Part shown: positions 21,363 to 32,982 of the stretch, one piece after another
Position numbering within the stretch: the stretch's first letter is position 1
Layout: each line of letters opens with the position of its first letter
NCBI GenBank assembly: GCA_943736015.1
Contig: OX031057.1
Location: 53,831,001 to 53,895,000, forward strand
Length of the DNA: 64,000 nt
Origin: Tridacna crocea
Taxonomy: Eukaryota; Mollusca; Bivalvia; Cardiida; Cardiidae
Reading direction: 5' to 3'
Position numbers and translations under genes: made by a program
Notes under the pieces: model-generated
What the model was told of the DNA's origin: nothing
The model's database searches: none
What the model saw: the letters and a program-made list of their open reading frames with translations, nothing else

Positions 21363-21490
21363 GACATTTCAGCAGAAAGGAATACCTGTACCCCTATTAA
21401 TAGAGATTTGCGGCCAAGAACGAATGTGGGGGACGGACGTCGAGGTTCGAAGTTTCAGAAGGGGTTGTCTCAAACGTATTGAAACGTAAT
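21363..21490 (-). repeat. continuation of the repeat interrupted by the foldback element
   Basis: The reverse complement gives the ATAGGGG..ACAGGTATTCCT block present at 14385-14405. The adjoining CGAACCTCGACGTCCG and TTGGCCGCAAATCTC blocks are also at 23920-23970. Confidence 0.6.
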
Positions 21491-21791
21491 CAGATAAGTC
21501 AGTTTCGCGAAATTCACGTGGAGTTACTGCATTTTTATTGAGGCTACCTTAAACACTGTTTTACTTTGCGCATTTTTTTTTTAAATTGAAAAAGACCCAC
21601 TTTACGAAATTGGAAGTTCATAGGGGGCCCCTTAATTTTCATTTTACTTGAAAAATTCTGATCAATTTTTATGAAACGTTTCAAACTCTTTTAAAATGAC
21701 CTAACCTACTCTCAGAACGATAGTTACAATTTTTCTTCGGCAAGAAAGACTATAAAACCAATTTCATTTGTGTTAAATTTTCGTTCTGGAG

Positions 21792-22334
21792 TTAAAGGTG
21801 GCCCTTCAGATTTTGGGACGAAAATTTTACAAAAATGCAAAAAAATCATCCTTATACTCCAATAGCCTTTTAATTTCCGTTCATAAAAACCCAGTAGTCG
21901 AAAACCATCCGATGACACGAGAAAATAGAGATTTATTACGGACCAGGATGACACCAACGGGAGACACGTTCTATTTTTAGATTATCAATTCTCTCATTTA
22001 AATACAGGAAAACACAGACAAAGTTTCAAACATCCGTCCGAAGAAGACTTTATGGAAAATAATCATTACATGTTTGTAATGTAACGGAATTTAAGCGTTA
22101 TTAGTCACGTGCCAGTCATTTGACATTCCCACAATGCTTTATTGATTTTTGGCGCGAAATCTAAAAATAGCTTAAGAGGCTACGTAGCTTTTTAAGGGAA
22201 TACCATCAAACAATTTTTTTTTGTAATTTTATGATTCTTTATTATTGATGATTTGTATTGTTTTTTCATGTAAATTTCAATGATATATTTTTTTTATTTT
22301 GTGTGATGTGAAAATTCTAAATACCAACCTTTAA
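21792..22334 (+). mobile_element. TTAA MITE, family B, copy 1
   Basis: About 543 bp from TTAAAGGTGGCCCTTCAG to AATACCAACCTTTAA, so the ends are TTAAAGGTGG/CCACCTTTAA-type inverted repeats with TTAA. Internal landmarks are TTTTGGGACGAAAATTTTAC, CAGTAGTCGAAAACCATCCG, GGCGCGAAATCTAAAAATAG and GGGAATACCATCAA. There is no coding sequence. The small ORFs across it are not conserved between copies. Confidence 0.85.
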
Positions 22335-23333
22335 ACTATCTCTAAGGGTTTCGCAACGTGACCAGAACAGCAAATATAACTGATCAGTTGCATGATTTGA
22401 GTATCTCACTTTAGTTCAATATGAGGCCCCAATTCTTTTTTGAGGCCCAATAAATAATATATGGTTCTATGTATACCTTACATTAAATGTTAATTTGATC
22501 ACTTTTTGGCCTTAATTTTATTTTCGACATGACTTCATCTTTCATATCACTTCTGTTGAAATATGTGTACGAAACCACCTGACGCTTAGACTCGAAGATC
22601 TTCCATGATTTGTTCTGAATGGTTTTTGCAACGAATTTTGTTCGCCCAACCGCAGCTCGAATGCATTTTTTTCACTGTCATAGGGTGGTAATCTTAAAGA
22701 TACTGTGTCCCTTTGATAGAAAAAAATAGTTTACAACAATACTTTGGATCTTTTCAGTTTTGTATGGTATATTACTCTTACTCGATGAACCTTTTTTTTT
22801 TAAATACAGAATGTATAAATGTCTTTGATTTGTTTGTAATCTTCAATTATGGAGGAAATAAAGAATTAATTAATCGAGTGAGACTGATACCACATGATGT
22901 GAGCCAACTTTTGACTGGGTTTCCTGGTTTGACAAGGAAAAGGAAACGTGTAAATAAGTGCGTGCAAGTCTTTGAACCCTTAAAATAAAGCAACTCAAAA
23001 AAGGTGAAAAAAATGAGCTACAGTCCTAAAAAATGATGTTTTTAATGTAAAAACAGTAGGCGAGCACAAATACTGTACTTGCGTGAGAATTGTTTTCACA
23101 AACAGGTAAACCTTTTACAATGAATAGCGTCTACCCCTTTTAACATCACCCTACCTTTACATGTGTAATTGAAAACTGCGATGGAAATTAAATACTTGCG
23201 TGCATTCTCATGTAGTTGTTTTAATTCAGTAAGCGCACGTGCCTCTGGATGTAGGCGAGTGAAAATACAAGTACTGGGCGAAAGTCATGCCTGTAACTCG
23301 TTCGGGTTTATCGTTTGTGAAAAGACAGCAGGG
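22335..23333. other. no gene or recognised repeat
   Basis: AT-rich with short, unconserved ORFs (for example 22713-22988). A diverged host exon cannot be excluded. Confidence 0.4.
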
Positions 23334-23528
23334 ACCGTATTCACCAACCATTCTTAAGAATGTTCTTTGTCGCGATCTTCAAACTTTTTTTATTGTGAAT
23401 GTAACAGAACTTCCGATTGGCTAAACCAAATGGTTTAGCAAATCAGAAGTTCTGTTACTTTCACATTGACAAAATTCTGAAGAATAAGACTAAGAATATT
23501 CCTAATAATGATTGGTGAATACGGGCCC
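23334..23528. mobile_element. short foldback MITE (CCGTATTCACCAA ends)
   Basis: Ends are CCGTATTCACCAACCATTCTT and the complement of CCCGTATTCACCAATCATTAT. The centre is a second inverted pair, GTAACAGAACTTCCGATTGG with CAAATCAGAAGTTCTGTTAC. About 195 bp, noncoding. Confidence 0.85.
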
Positions 23529-23894
23529 AGGTCTTCTTCTGTAGACCAACAGTTGCAGAGCCTCCATCTAGATCGGAATCGGCCATAAAACAACGAAGGA
23601 GTGCTGTAACTTGGGATAAAATATTGCTAATGTATCTTTCGATGGTGATGTTTCTTGTCAGTCACAGCTCGTCAAAGAAACAAACCTTTATCTAAGTTAC
23701 TTAGAAATAACCAGCTAAGAATCGTGCAACAATTTCATCACAAAACATTCTAAAATTGATATAAATTCCCGGAATAAGTTAAAACTCCGCTGGTGAAAAA
23801 TGCAGTGAAAATGAATAATTAATCGATAAGTTATTTGAGTTATCAGACAGGCAACATTTTATTTTACTTGGCCTTGCATATAAAATACTTGACA

Positions 23895-24050
23895 GCTTTG
23901 AGACAACCCCTCATTGTACACCGAACCTCGACGTCCGTTCTCCGTCTTCGTTCTTGGCCGCAAATCTCTATTATGAAGTCAGTCGACTGTAAAAAGATTT
24001 TGATACCGTCTGAGAGTTTATACACACATGCGATTCTTGTACTACCCAAA
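23895..24050 (-). repeat. dispersed repeat fragment
   Basis: Shares CGAACCTCGACGTCCG, TTGGCCGCAAATCTC (as at 21400-21450) and GAAGTCAGTCGAC with downstream GTCTGAGAG (complement of 14330-14390). The two flanks of the older element are thus seen joined here. Confidence 0.55.
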
Positions 24051-25120
24051 AGTATGGATTAGCGTAAAGTTATGCAAATATTTACATGAATTGCAAAGTT
24101 TTTCAGCTAAATTAAAGTTGTTGTTTTTTTTTCAAAACCCTGATACTTGCTTACCTGAACTACGCACACTTTTTTTTATTTAGTAAAAGACAACAAAAGA
24201 GTATTTCAGCAGTGAATGTCCAATTTGAATGCAGGTGATTAAAATATTTTCTCACCTCAGGGACCTGAAAGTACGGTATCATTCCCAAGAGAAAGCTTAA
24301 AGATGCCCGTCTGAGCAAAAACGCTGTTGAATTGAAGAAAAAAAATAGAAAGGCACTGAAATCAGTCCTCTGTGTAAACAAGGATAAACTTAGTGATATA
24401 ATGGTGTAACTGATTAAACTGAGACATGGAGATTTGTGTTAAAAACCGAACATTGATCAGAAAAAAATGGCTGACAATCGAAGCTGTAAACTATGGCGGT
24501 GCGTCACTGAAATTTATCCTTGGTTTCCGCCTAGAGTCGGATACGGTGTAACTTGCATATAGGACGGATGCGACCTCAGTCTGAAAATCGAGGCTGCAAC
24601 AGAGAAGCCTACATTTTCCTTTGTTTACTCCACTATACGCAAGGCCATTGTCAAATATAGTCATGTGACAGAATGCATTATCATCATACAAATCTACCCG
24701 AGTGTATAAAAATCGGAAACGACGAGTCTGTTTACATGGGAGGCCGCAACTCAGCGAAATGCATTTTCTATCGACCGTAATCTAAGCAACCTTGCAACCG
24801 TCAGACGCAGTATTTGCCATAAAGATACATGAAAAAGTTGATGCAAAGCATCCAAGTCGCCACAAAAAAAAAATTTGTTTAATGCTTCAAGAAAGCCAGG
24901 GCAAGTAAGTAAATGTCAGTTTTCATCAGCAGAATTTTTAACACATTATGAAATTTATGTGACTGTGAATCTATATCAAAACTTGTCTTCTGTTACAATA
25001 TCTAATACCCTTGCACAGCGCCCTCTTAGCTCTTTTCCAAACGACAAATATCAGACTCATCCAAATTCAGAGTTAGCAGACGACAATTTAAAAAGCTGCA
25101 AAAATGGTGGAAATTTTTAC
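24051..25120. other. no gene seen; one repeat fragment
   Basis: AT-rich. Bases 24750-24835 (ATGCATTTTCTATC, TAAGCAACCTTGCAACCGTC) are an inverted relative of 13262-13330. Nothing else was recognised. Confidence 0.4.
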
Positions 25121-25252
25121 TAGTGGGGAAAAAGTATTTGATAAAGGAGAAATTGCTTATAAGGAGCAATTTCTCCTTATCCAATATGTTTTTCCAAAAG
25201 AATTTGACAACACACATGTTATAACCCGTGTTTGTTTGGGAAAGTATTGAAA
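25121..25252 (-). mobile_element. diverged relative of TTAA MITE family A
   Basis: The central hairpin GGAGAAATTGCTTAT / GGAGCAATTTCTCC and the GTTTGTTTGGGAAAG end match family A. The left end is lost. Confidence 0.5.
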
Positions 25253-25702
25253 ACAGGGCTAAGTAACTAAAATGTTGCTGTCCTAGGAAAGTATGATTCA
25301 AGAGGAAGTAAGTTTCCAAGGCATGCTTTCACTTTAAACAAGTCTAAAACTATACTGTTTGGTGAACAGTGTTAATAAAGAATCATTGTTTTGCATCGCG
25401 CTTTATGAACAACACGGCGAAAAAGTAGCCTCTCTCCACATTTTTTTCCACAAATTAAAGTTATGCACAGCTCGTTGAGAAATAAACAAAGGAGTTCTAA
25501 ACAATCTTTGTTTTAAAAACTAAACTTAGAGAGAAGTAACCAATAATGGTCAGATACAATCATAACCATCAAACTCGTTCTTCGGCGGAATTTAACACAA
25601 TTTCAGCAATGTACAATTTTTGCAGTGGTCATTCAACAAAAAAAACACACAAATAGTAGGAAAAGCTAGGTACTAAATAATGAAAATGATAATTGAACCT
25701 GT

Positions 25703-25790
25703 GTACGAAATGACCAAAGTGGGTACGAAATGACCAAAATCGTACGAAATGACCTAGGTACGAAATTAACTAGATACGAAATGACTTGAA
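25703..25790 (+). repeat. short tandem repeat, GTACGAAATGACC units
   Basis: Five units of about 17-19 bp, each built on TACGAAATGACC or TACGAAATTAAC with a variable spacer. Confidence 0.8.
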
Positions 25791-26277
25791 ATCTGTACAG
25801 CCTTGACCTTGAAACAAGCATTTATTTGGACGAGTCCATTTCTCACGAACAGCGAAAATAAAAGTAATAATTGGGCGGATTTTTGATGTTGTAAGTATTA
25901 ACAGAACAAAAATAGTATCGTATAATCTATTGTATATACTTCGTAGTTTAAGAATGAATTAAAAAGCCAGTTTAAGGCGAAGTAGAAAGATTCATTGTTA
26001 ACCTAACACCCCTATAAAAAAGAAATTTCCACTGTCCATGTCCTAACTCGAAATACTATTAAATATATAGTCGCGCGCTTCTGTGGGGCGACTAATAAGA
26101 ATGACTATTTTTTGATAAAGACAAAATGAATTCAAACCGTGACTGAAAATGAGTATAAGGACCTCTTCAACTGGCTGGATCTTGTTTATTACAGCTCTAT
26201 TTCTGGAGGAAAAATAGTTAAAGGTTGAAATAGAACACTTACACACAATGTTGAGAACGGTCACAAACAGGCAATGT
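25791..26277. other. no gene or recognised repeat
   Basis: AT-rich sequence without a supported ORF. Confidence 0.4.
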
Positions 26278-28262
26278 TACGGAATACCGTTAGGGCCATC
26301 GCCTTTGAATGTATTAATTTGAAACACGATAATCGATAGTGCGATGACGATAACGCGAAACAACGAAACCACGATGGTAAAAACGCAATAGTACGATGAC
26401 GATAACACGATACTACGATGGTGAAACCACGACAATACAATAGTACGATGATGATAGTGCGATATAGTATAGTGTTTTCACAATCGTACTGTCGTAATTT
26501 CACCATCGTAGTATCGTATTTTCGTGTTTTCACCATCGTGCTATCGTAGTATCGCATTATCATCATCGTACTATCGTGTTATCGTCATCGTGCTATCGTC
26601 ATCGTGTTTTCGCCATCGCACTATCGTATTATCGTCATCGTACTGTCGTGTTATCGCCATCGCACTATCGTGTTTTCGTCATCGTACTGTCGTTTTATCG
26701 TAGTTTCGTCATCGTACTATCGTGTTATCGTCATCGTAGTATCGTGTTTTCACCATCGTACTATCGCCTTCCGGTGCGCATGCGTATCCTCAAATATTCA
26801 ATACCTACAGGACAACAGTGCACATGGACGAGTTTATAAAAAGTCATTTTGAGAGGGGCTATACTAGTCCATAGATATCCGATATTTTTCCAGTACCGAA
26901 GTTCTTTAACTCTTCCACTGCCCGTGGGGATTAAAATCGCTTTTGGAGAGCTGAGACTGTGGATTAGAAAGTGCAGTCTGCTACTTGACGCATTTTTGTT
27001 TGCCAAAACCATCTTACAGTACAAAGATGAAATGGGATTGGTAAATCTAAAAAAATAGCAGGTTAAATATAGGTTTGATTTGTTTGCGGATTATTTTAGT
27101 TTTATCACTGCAACCAGTCCACCTATCATGCTTTCCCATAAATTTTGTTTCCGGTACTCCCCACAATATTTTTTTTGAGCTACTAGCTGCTTTCCCACAT
27201 AACTATCATCAGAACAATGATCAGCAGAGAGAGAGAGGAATGAATCCTGTCACAATGACTATCATCAATCCTCGGAAAGAAATTGGCCGAGGTGCGGATC
27301 AAACCAGTGACCTCTGTTCTCAAGTCTTGTACACTACCGACTGAGATGCCAGGGCTTGGAAGATTATGCTCTAGACAATTAGTCGTACCCAATTATGGGA
27401 AAAACAAAAGAAGCCATTTTTCCCCCTAAATACCCCTTTCTGAAGTCACTGATGCAAATTTGTTGAAGTCAAAGGCAAAAGTTCTTGATACAAATTAAAT
27501 TTCTGACTATATCAATGTTTAAAAAAAGTTAAGATAGTGGGGAAAATCTAGTTGAACAATAAAACAGAGTTCTATGTCGGATTTGAACCTTGGTCTACTT
27601 CACATTAAGCAGGTGCTTTATCCATAAGGCCATTGACTCCGCAATTGTCTTAGAGAGTAGATAACCCAATTTACAGGCATAGCCTCTCTCAAAATGACTT
27701 TGAATAAACTCTTCCATGTGTACTGTTGTCCTGTAGGTCTTGAATATTGGAGGATGCGCATGCCCACCAGAAGGCGATAGTACGATGGTGAAAACGCGAT
27801 AGTGCGATGATGATAATACGATAGTACGATGGTGAAAACACGAAAGTACGATGACGATAACACGATAGTACGATGATGAAACTACGATGGTACGATGACG
27901 ATAATACGATAGTGAAAACACGAAAGTACGATGACGATAACACGATAGTACGATGATGAAACTACGATGGTACGATGACGATAATACGATAGTATGATGG
28001 TGAAAACACGATAGTACGATAACACGATAGTACGATGATGAAAACACGATAGTACGATTACGATAATACGATAGTACGATGACGATAATATGATAGTGCG
28101 ATGGTGAAACTACGATAGTGCGATGGCGAAAACACGATAGTACGATGATGATACCACGATAGAACGATGACGAAAACACGATAGTACGATGACGATAATA
28201 CGATAGTACGATGGTGAAAACACGAAAATACGATACTACGATGGTGAAATTACGACAGTACA
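26278..28262. mobile_element. minisatellite-armed foldback element, copy 2 (right tip lost)
   Basis: Starts TACGGAATACCGTTAGGGCC as copy 1. The arrays are at about 26330-26766 and 27772-28262 (antisense), with the GACGAGTTTATAAAAAGTC and GGACAACAG blocks inside each. The core has the SINE-like unit at 27110-27358 and a tRNA-like sequence at 27570-27642, both minus strand. The right arm breaks inside the array at about 28262, exactly where a perfect hairpin begins, so the right tip and target duplication are missing. The ORF 27595-28263 on the minus strand is translation of the array and core. Confidence 0.85.
27570..27642 (-). ncRNA. tRNA-like sequence in foldback copy 2
   Basis: Minus strand: GCGGAGTCAATGGCCTTATG (A box), AAGGTTCAAATCCGACATAG (B box). 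Same module as 20491-20559 and 33761-33834. Confidence 0.55.
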
Positions 28263-28346
28263 CCTGATAAAAAAGTTATTGACGAGCAAACAAATTATCC
28301 AGGGTAAAAAATTTGTTTGCTCGTCAATAACTTTTTTATCAGGTGT
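28259..28346. repeat. perfect hairpin, ~36-bp arms
   Basis: ACACCTGATAAAAAAGTTAT continuing to GCAAACAAAT, a ~15-base spacer, then the exact complement. It sits at the broken end of foldback copy 2. It could be a very short MITE or a product of template switching. Confidence 0.9.
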
Positions 28347-28611
28347 TGTTTAAAAAATCTAACACATCAAGCAAAATCCCTGGAGTCCTTCCGCCGTCTC
28401 TGCTTCAAACCAAATTCCAATCGGTCATGTATTAAAGGAATTATTGAAGATTTTCTTACATGAAGTCGGGGATTTTTTTTCAAATATCGGTCATTGTTGT
28501 TGTTGTTGTTGTGTCACGTGATTCCCCGCCGTTAATGATGTAAATAGAGGATTATTGTGTGTGTGTATGTTTTCTTTTTTTTCTTTTTTTTTTTTTGGGG
28601 GGGGGGGGGTT
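28347..28611. other. unannotated sequence with homopolymer runs
   Basis: Contains GTTGTTGTTGTT, a T-run and a G11-type run at 28598-28610. No gene was seen. Confidence 0.4.
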
Positions 28612-29391
28612 TACAGATCGAAACTCATTTCATGGAGTGAACATCATCGGTAATATATTCATTAACTAGTGGCGCAGCCACGAGTGAAAATGTTACCGAT
28701 GGTGTTCACCAGATGAAAAAAATTCGATCTTTAACCGAAAAAAAACCCCAAATATTCTATTTATTTCATGCTGTTAAACTTTTTTTTGTGGAACTTTATC
28801 AAAACCCATTACAGTTATTTTTCAGTTATTCCCCGTGGTGTACCCCCTCCGCATAGCAACGCTTTCACGTTGTCTGCGCATGTCATATTCTTCGAAGATT
28901 CGACCTGTCTTATATGAAACATCACTCTCCCCGATATCGGGGGAGACTGTAATAATGCGCGCTATAAAGTAGCAATGGAGAAAATGGCTTATATTAATAC
29001 GTTTGAAGAAAAATCAGGCCTGTTTTAGCCCCAGAATTCTTGAAACTGCTGATCATAGCTGAATGAATCGCACCAGGTACAGTGATTTATTGAGTAAACG
29101 TTTATTCTAGCTTGAAATATCGTCCGGCTCTGCACCCAGGATGCCCAAATTAGATAGATGAGTATCTGTAGAATGCTATCTAGCGGGAGATAATGAATGC
29201 TTTAAAAAATTACGTCAATCGCGAGAAATGTAAGGTAAATGACGGCATATTTCCATCTCGTTGTGAGTCACGCGCATGTTACCTAGGTAACTAAAATATG
29301 AAATCGGGCTCAGCTTCCTCGGTTGTAAGCCCCACCGATCACCTTTGCGATCAACTTGGGCAAGCTGTAAGAATACTCATAGCGTTACATC
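28612..29391 (+). mobile_element. foldback element related to 49512-49870, with an internal insertion
   Basis: Begins with a ~55-bp stem (ACAGATCGAAACTCATTTCA .. complement near 28690-28735) around TGGCGCAGCCACG. The tail words CCCATTACAGTTATT, CCGCATAGCAACGC and ATTACGTCAA..GCGAGAAATG are shared with 49660-49870. About 330 bases at 28878-29205 are absent from that copy and look like an insertion. The last part (AAATCGGGCTCAGC onward) resembles the right end of the element at 46035-46443. Confidence 0.6.
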
Positions 29392-29744
29392 AGCTTGAAA
29401 TTGCATAACAAGATGAATGGAATAACATTCCACAAGGTTGTATGCGTCGTCTGGTGCGCTCGATGCCAAAGAGATGTAAATTATGTGTACATGTAGCTGC
29501 AAATACAGGGCGCATTCGATATGGATACTGTGGGTTAGTGTTTCAGCTGTGTGTTCATGTAACGTCTGGTTTAGTGACAAAAACTAAAGTTGAAAATCCA
29601 GTTTTCATATTGATTTTTGCTGATGGATGTGATATTGTCATAACAAGCATTGTTTTTATGCGACTTGTTTTTATTCTAGAATAAGAATTCTAGATAAAAT
29701 CACAATCACCAGTAACAAATCATTGTGAAAATCTTATTGATGTG
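29392..29744. other. no gene seen
   Basis: Short overlapping ORFs on both strands, none with family features. Confidence 0.35.
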
Positions 29745-30060
29745 TTTTCATTGGCATCCAGTAGTTTCGGCAGCAGCAGGTGAGATAAAAATCATCGATA
29801 GACTGGTGTCATCTGCGGAGAGACTAATTTTTGCCTGAACGTCGTCAACGATATCATTAATATGATTTAAGAATAAAAGAGGTTCAAATACATATCTTTG
29901 AGCCACACACGCTTGTCTGTGACATTAAGTTGAGAAACCCGGTAAACAGGACAAGTTACCTATAATAGCAGGTCCTGTTCTTTTCAACTTGAACACCAAG
30001 CCTGTATGCCAGACTTTGTCAAATATTTTGTTTATATCAAATAACAATGCCACGAATTCC
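29745..30060 (-). pseudogene. LINE reverse-transcriptase remnant
   Basis: The minus strand reads LFDINKIFDKVWH (RT motif A), then after a frame change VFEPLLFLNHINDIVDD (the block before motif C) and SADDTSL (motif C, the usual FADD changed to SADD). The order and wording are those of Jockey/CR1/I-type LINE RTs. Frames are broken and the length is only a third of an RT, so it is a relic. It may be the 3' part of the same element as the ORF1 relic at 31270-32640. Confidence 0.75.
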
Positions 30061-31269
30061 AAATTCATCAACTACAGCTTTACATACATGTTTATTATTA
30101 AAACGACAGGTTACTTTTTTTTTTATTTCTTTGTATAGAAATTTTACAACGTTTCAACAGCTTAGGTCATATCACCGCGGCAAGTGCATAAACGCACGTG
30201 TTTCCTGGCTTTCTTACCCCATTATTGACGCAACTTTCCTGCTAAGCCACTGACTACTTTTTTAAATGCAACGGGAATGAAAGGCGAAAACTCACCTGCA
30301 ACCACCAGGTCACGAGCCAGCTATGCGAATCACTGGAGCCACTCGGCCAGGTTACATGATTAACAGTAGAATTACCTGACATTCCTTGAGACATCAAACA
30401 TACTTGATAAACGATTCATTATAAAACTTTTTCAGTGTTATCTATTGAATGAACTCAATTGCATCGTCAGTAATGACACTCCTCAAATTTTTTACACAAT
30501 TTACATACGATGTCGGAAGTTAGATGTGCTTTTGCACATCTTATCTGTTCAAATCGAAGGTACAGAAATAAACTTGAACAGTTTTCGGATGTAAACGTAT
30601 TATTGACAAAGCCGCAAAATGCTTAAAAAGATGTCGTCTTCTTGGTAAATTTGTGACAAGTTTCTAGAAAAACCTAATTTACAGAGTCCAATAAGGATGG
30701 CAAGCGAGTAGATCGCGTCCGATTGACATAGCCGGTCAATAAGGAATAATGACGTCGGCGCCATTACCCAATCCACTGATTTGAAGCAGCATAAGGTTAA
30801 TAAATAATGTTTACATTTCATCCGCAACAAAAGTATACCAGGTATAAGACATGTATTACCTGTTGTAAATTTTTTGCAAATACGTCACTCCGATTATAAC
30901 ATCAGATATTTAAAAGATATTCGTATTATTCATTTCTTCATCTCTTTCCTATCATTGAATGAGAGGTCTTGGTGGGTGCAAATTATTTTGGGTGATTTTC
31001 CTGTGTTTCTTTCTCAGCAGTCTTTAGGCGTAATAGATTGTGAATAAGGAAATCATTGGATTTAGAGACCTTCCCGTTTCGCGTGAAGTATGTTTATTGC
31101 AGCTTACTATCCCGAAATATATGACCTTTGATCAACTGAAACGCATTCAAATCCATGATCGACCAATACCGGTGAAATGACCTCCTATGTACATATCGAC
31201 CTATGGTAAAAGAATATTATTTGAATATTACGTAGATGCCTTTTTCTTGTTCACGCGATAGTCGTCTGC
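30061..31269. other. decayed sequence with one dispersed repeat
   Basis: Bases about 30150-30270 (TAGGTCATATCACCGC, GTGTTTCCTGGCTTTC, TGACTACTTTT) match the nested repeat at 62740-62860. The remainder lies between the two LINE relics and may be their endonuclease region, but no endonuclease motif was readable. Confidence 0.45.
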
Positions 31270-32640
31270 ATTTGTATTTTGTTTTCAGTGAAACTTGTAC
31301 TGTTTGTTTGTACAAAGGACAGCTTGACCTCTGTCGCTTTGAAGTCCTGACAAAAGTTGGATAAGTACAAGAGGTTTTCAACTTCTGCCGTTGAGAAGCA
31401 ACAGCAGTAGTTGAATTGACGACATGGGCTTCTGAAGAGGAAGATAAAGTTTTGGAAGGGACAAAACCATGACGTTAATGGCGATGTCGGAGTAGTTTCT
31501 TTGCAAGAAGTTAGAACAAATGTCTTTTGCAGGAGTTAGGGAGACAATGTTGGAATAAATTTGGCTGCCAATCGACTGCAGCTAGTCTTTCGTTCGATTT
31601 TCAACTTCTTTGCGAGACTCCATGAAACTAAGGTTTTGCTTGTAACTGAGAGGTCCTTTCAAACGGGATATTCTTTGGAGCTATATGAATGAGAGGATTT
31701 ACTGTGAGCACAAAGGTGAGGGTAATGCAAGGTTATAAGGGTAATGCAGGTTTCAACACTGTGATCAAGTCTTCAAAAAAGCATTTTGGGCATATGGAAG
31801 ATCTGGACATTTTGTCCAGTGATGGCCATACCGTTGACACTTGAAACAGCGCAGGGGCATTGGCACCAACACATCGACCTTAACATTTAGAAAACCAATT
31901 TTAATACTGGATATTTTTAAGAAGTGAATATGAACGAATGAATGTATCAGTGTTTTTATGGCACGATCGCTGAGGACACAAATCCTCTGTAAATACCTCA
32001 CTTGCATCTTGCAGTTTGTAATCAGACAATATTTCATCAGAGTCACAGTAAGACAGTTCCCTGCATTGGAAACTCCTTTGCAGGTATTGAGCCTTATAGT
32101 GATAATTTTAACAGGTTTGTTGAAGAAAGTTTTATTGGAAATCAGCTTTGTAGCATGAAGCTTAGTAAACCACCCAACAAGCAGGATATCATTTGTCAGA
32201 CGTTTAACAGATTTAGTAGTCTCTAAGATCCTAGAGTTTTGCTTCCCACTAATGAAAGAAGAGAGCCGAGTGAAGGGATTAGAGGGATCCTCTGCCTCAA
32301 TGAAAAGAAAACGAGGAAAAGTGTTGAATAAGAGTTGGGTGTTTGACATTAAGCTTCAGAACCACAAGAAAGGGCACCCTTGGCTTTCTTTTGAGATACG
32401 GTGCTGTTGTTTTGCTATTTGTCACCGATGCGGCCGAACCACCGCGGAATCCAACAGGAGGACATGATCTGGGGAAACCAGCTCAGACCATGACATGGTA
32501 AATTAATGCTATACGCAAAGTGAAGGGCTTGACTTGACATGTACATTCCTGCCGAAGACTGTATCAACCTGAAATCGTCGTTAGGAGGTAACATTTGTCG
32601 ATCAAACACCAAAACTTTCAGTGATTGACCCATGAGCCAC
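31270..32640 (-). pseudogene. LINE ORF1 (gag-like, CCHC zinc knuckle), decayed
   Basis: The open part (32349-31765, minus) reads PRFLFIEAEDPSNPFTRLSS, KSVKRLTNDILLV, LNTCKGVSN and VPMPLRCFKCQRYGH. This ends in a zinc knuckle CX2CX4HX4C, the layout of Jockey/I-type ORF1 proteins, which coat element RNA. Beyond 31765 homology continues in broken frames (CAHSKSSHS, SSKEYPV), consistent with the second and third knuckles and the C-terminal helix. Upstream, 32633-32415 may hold the N-terminus. There are several stops and frameshifts. Confidence 0.75.
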
Positions 32641-32804
32641 CGCTTACGCGGACAAAAGAAACACTAAAGGAAAAGACTGAGTGAAAAAAAATTGCCAATT
32701 ATGAGAAAGTCAATAACTTTGAGGAAAACAATCTGAGGAAAGTATAAATTATGTTGAGGAGCTTTGCATGACCATCTGATTGATGTGGAACGAGCCTTCC
32801 TGGC

Positions 32805-32982
32805 CTCCCGGTTAGCCCAACTAAGGGCCTAAGTAATGTGTTGCTAAAACAGAGTACAAAACTGCTAGACTCTGAGTACAGTCAACCAACAGACTCCCGG
32901 TTAGCCCAACTAAGGGCCTAAGTAATGTGTTGCTAAAACAGAGTACAAAACTGCTAGACTCTGAGTACAGTCAACCAACAGA
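32805..32982 (+). repeat. perfect 89-bp tandem duplication
   Basis: 32805-32893 and 32894-32982 appear identical (CTCCCGGTTAGCCCAACTAA onward to CAACCAACAGA), and CTCCC begins a third time. Very recent, or an assembly artefact. Confidence 0.9.

Noticed and set aside
27595..28263. 222-codon minus-strand ORF with periodic YYR/VIVLS words
   Set aside because: It is translation of the 22-bp minisatellite and the foldback core; the periodicity follows from the DNA repeat and there is no start context or family feature.
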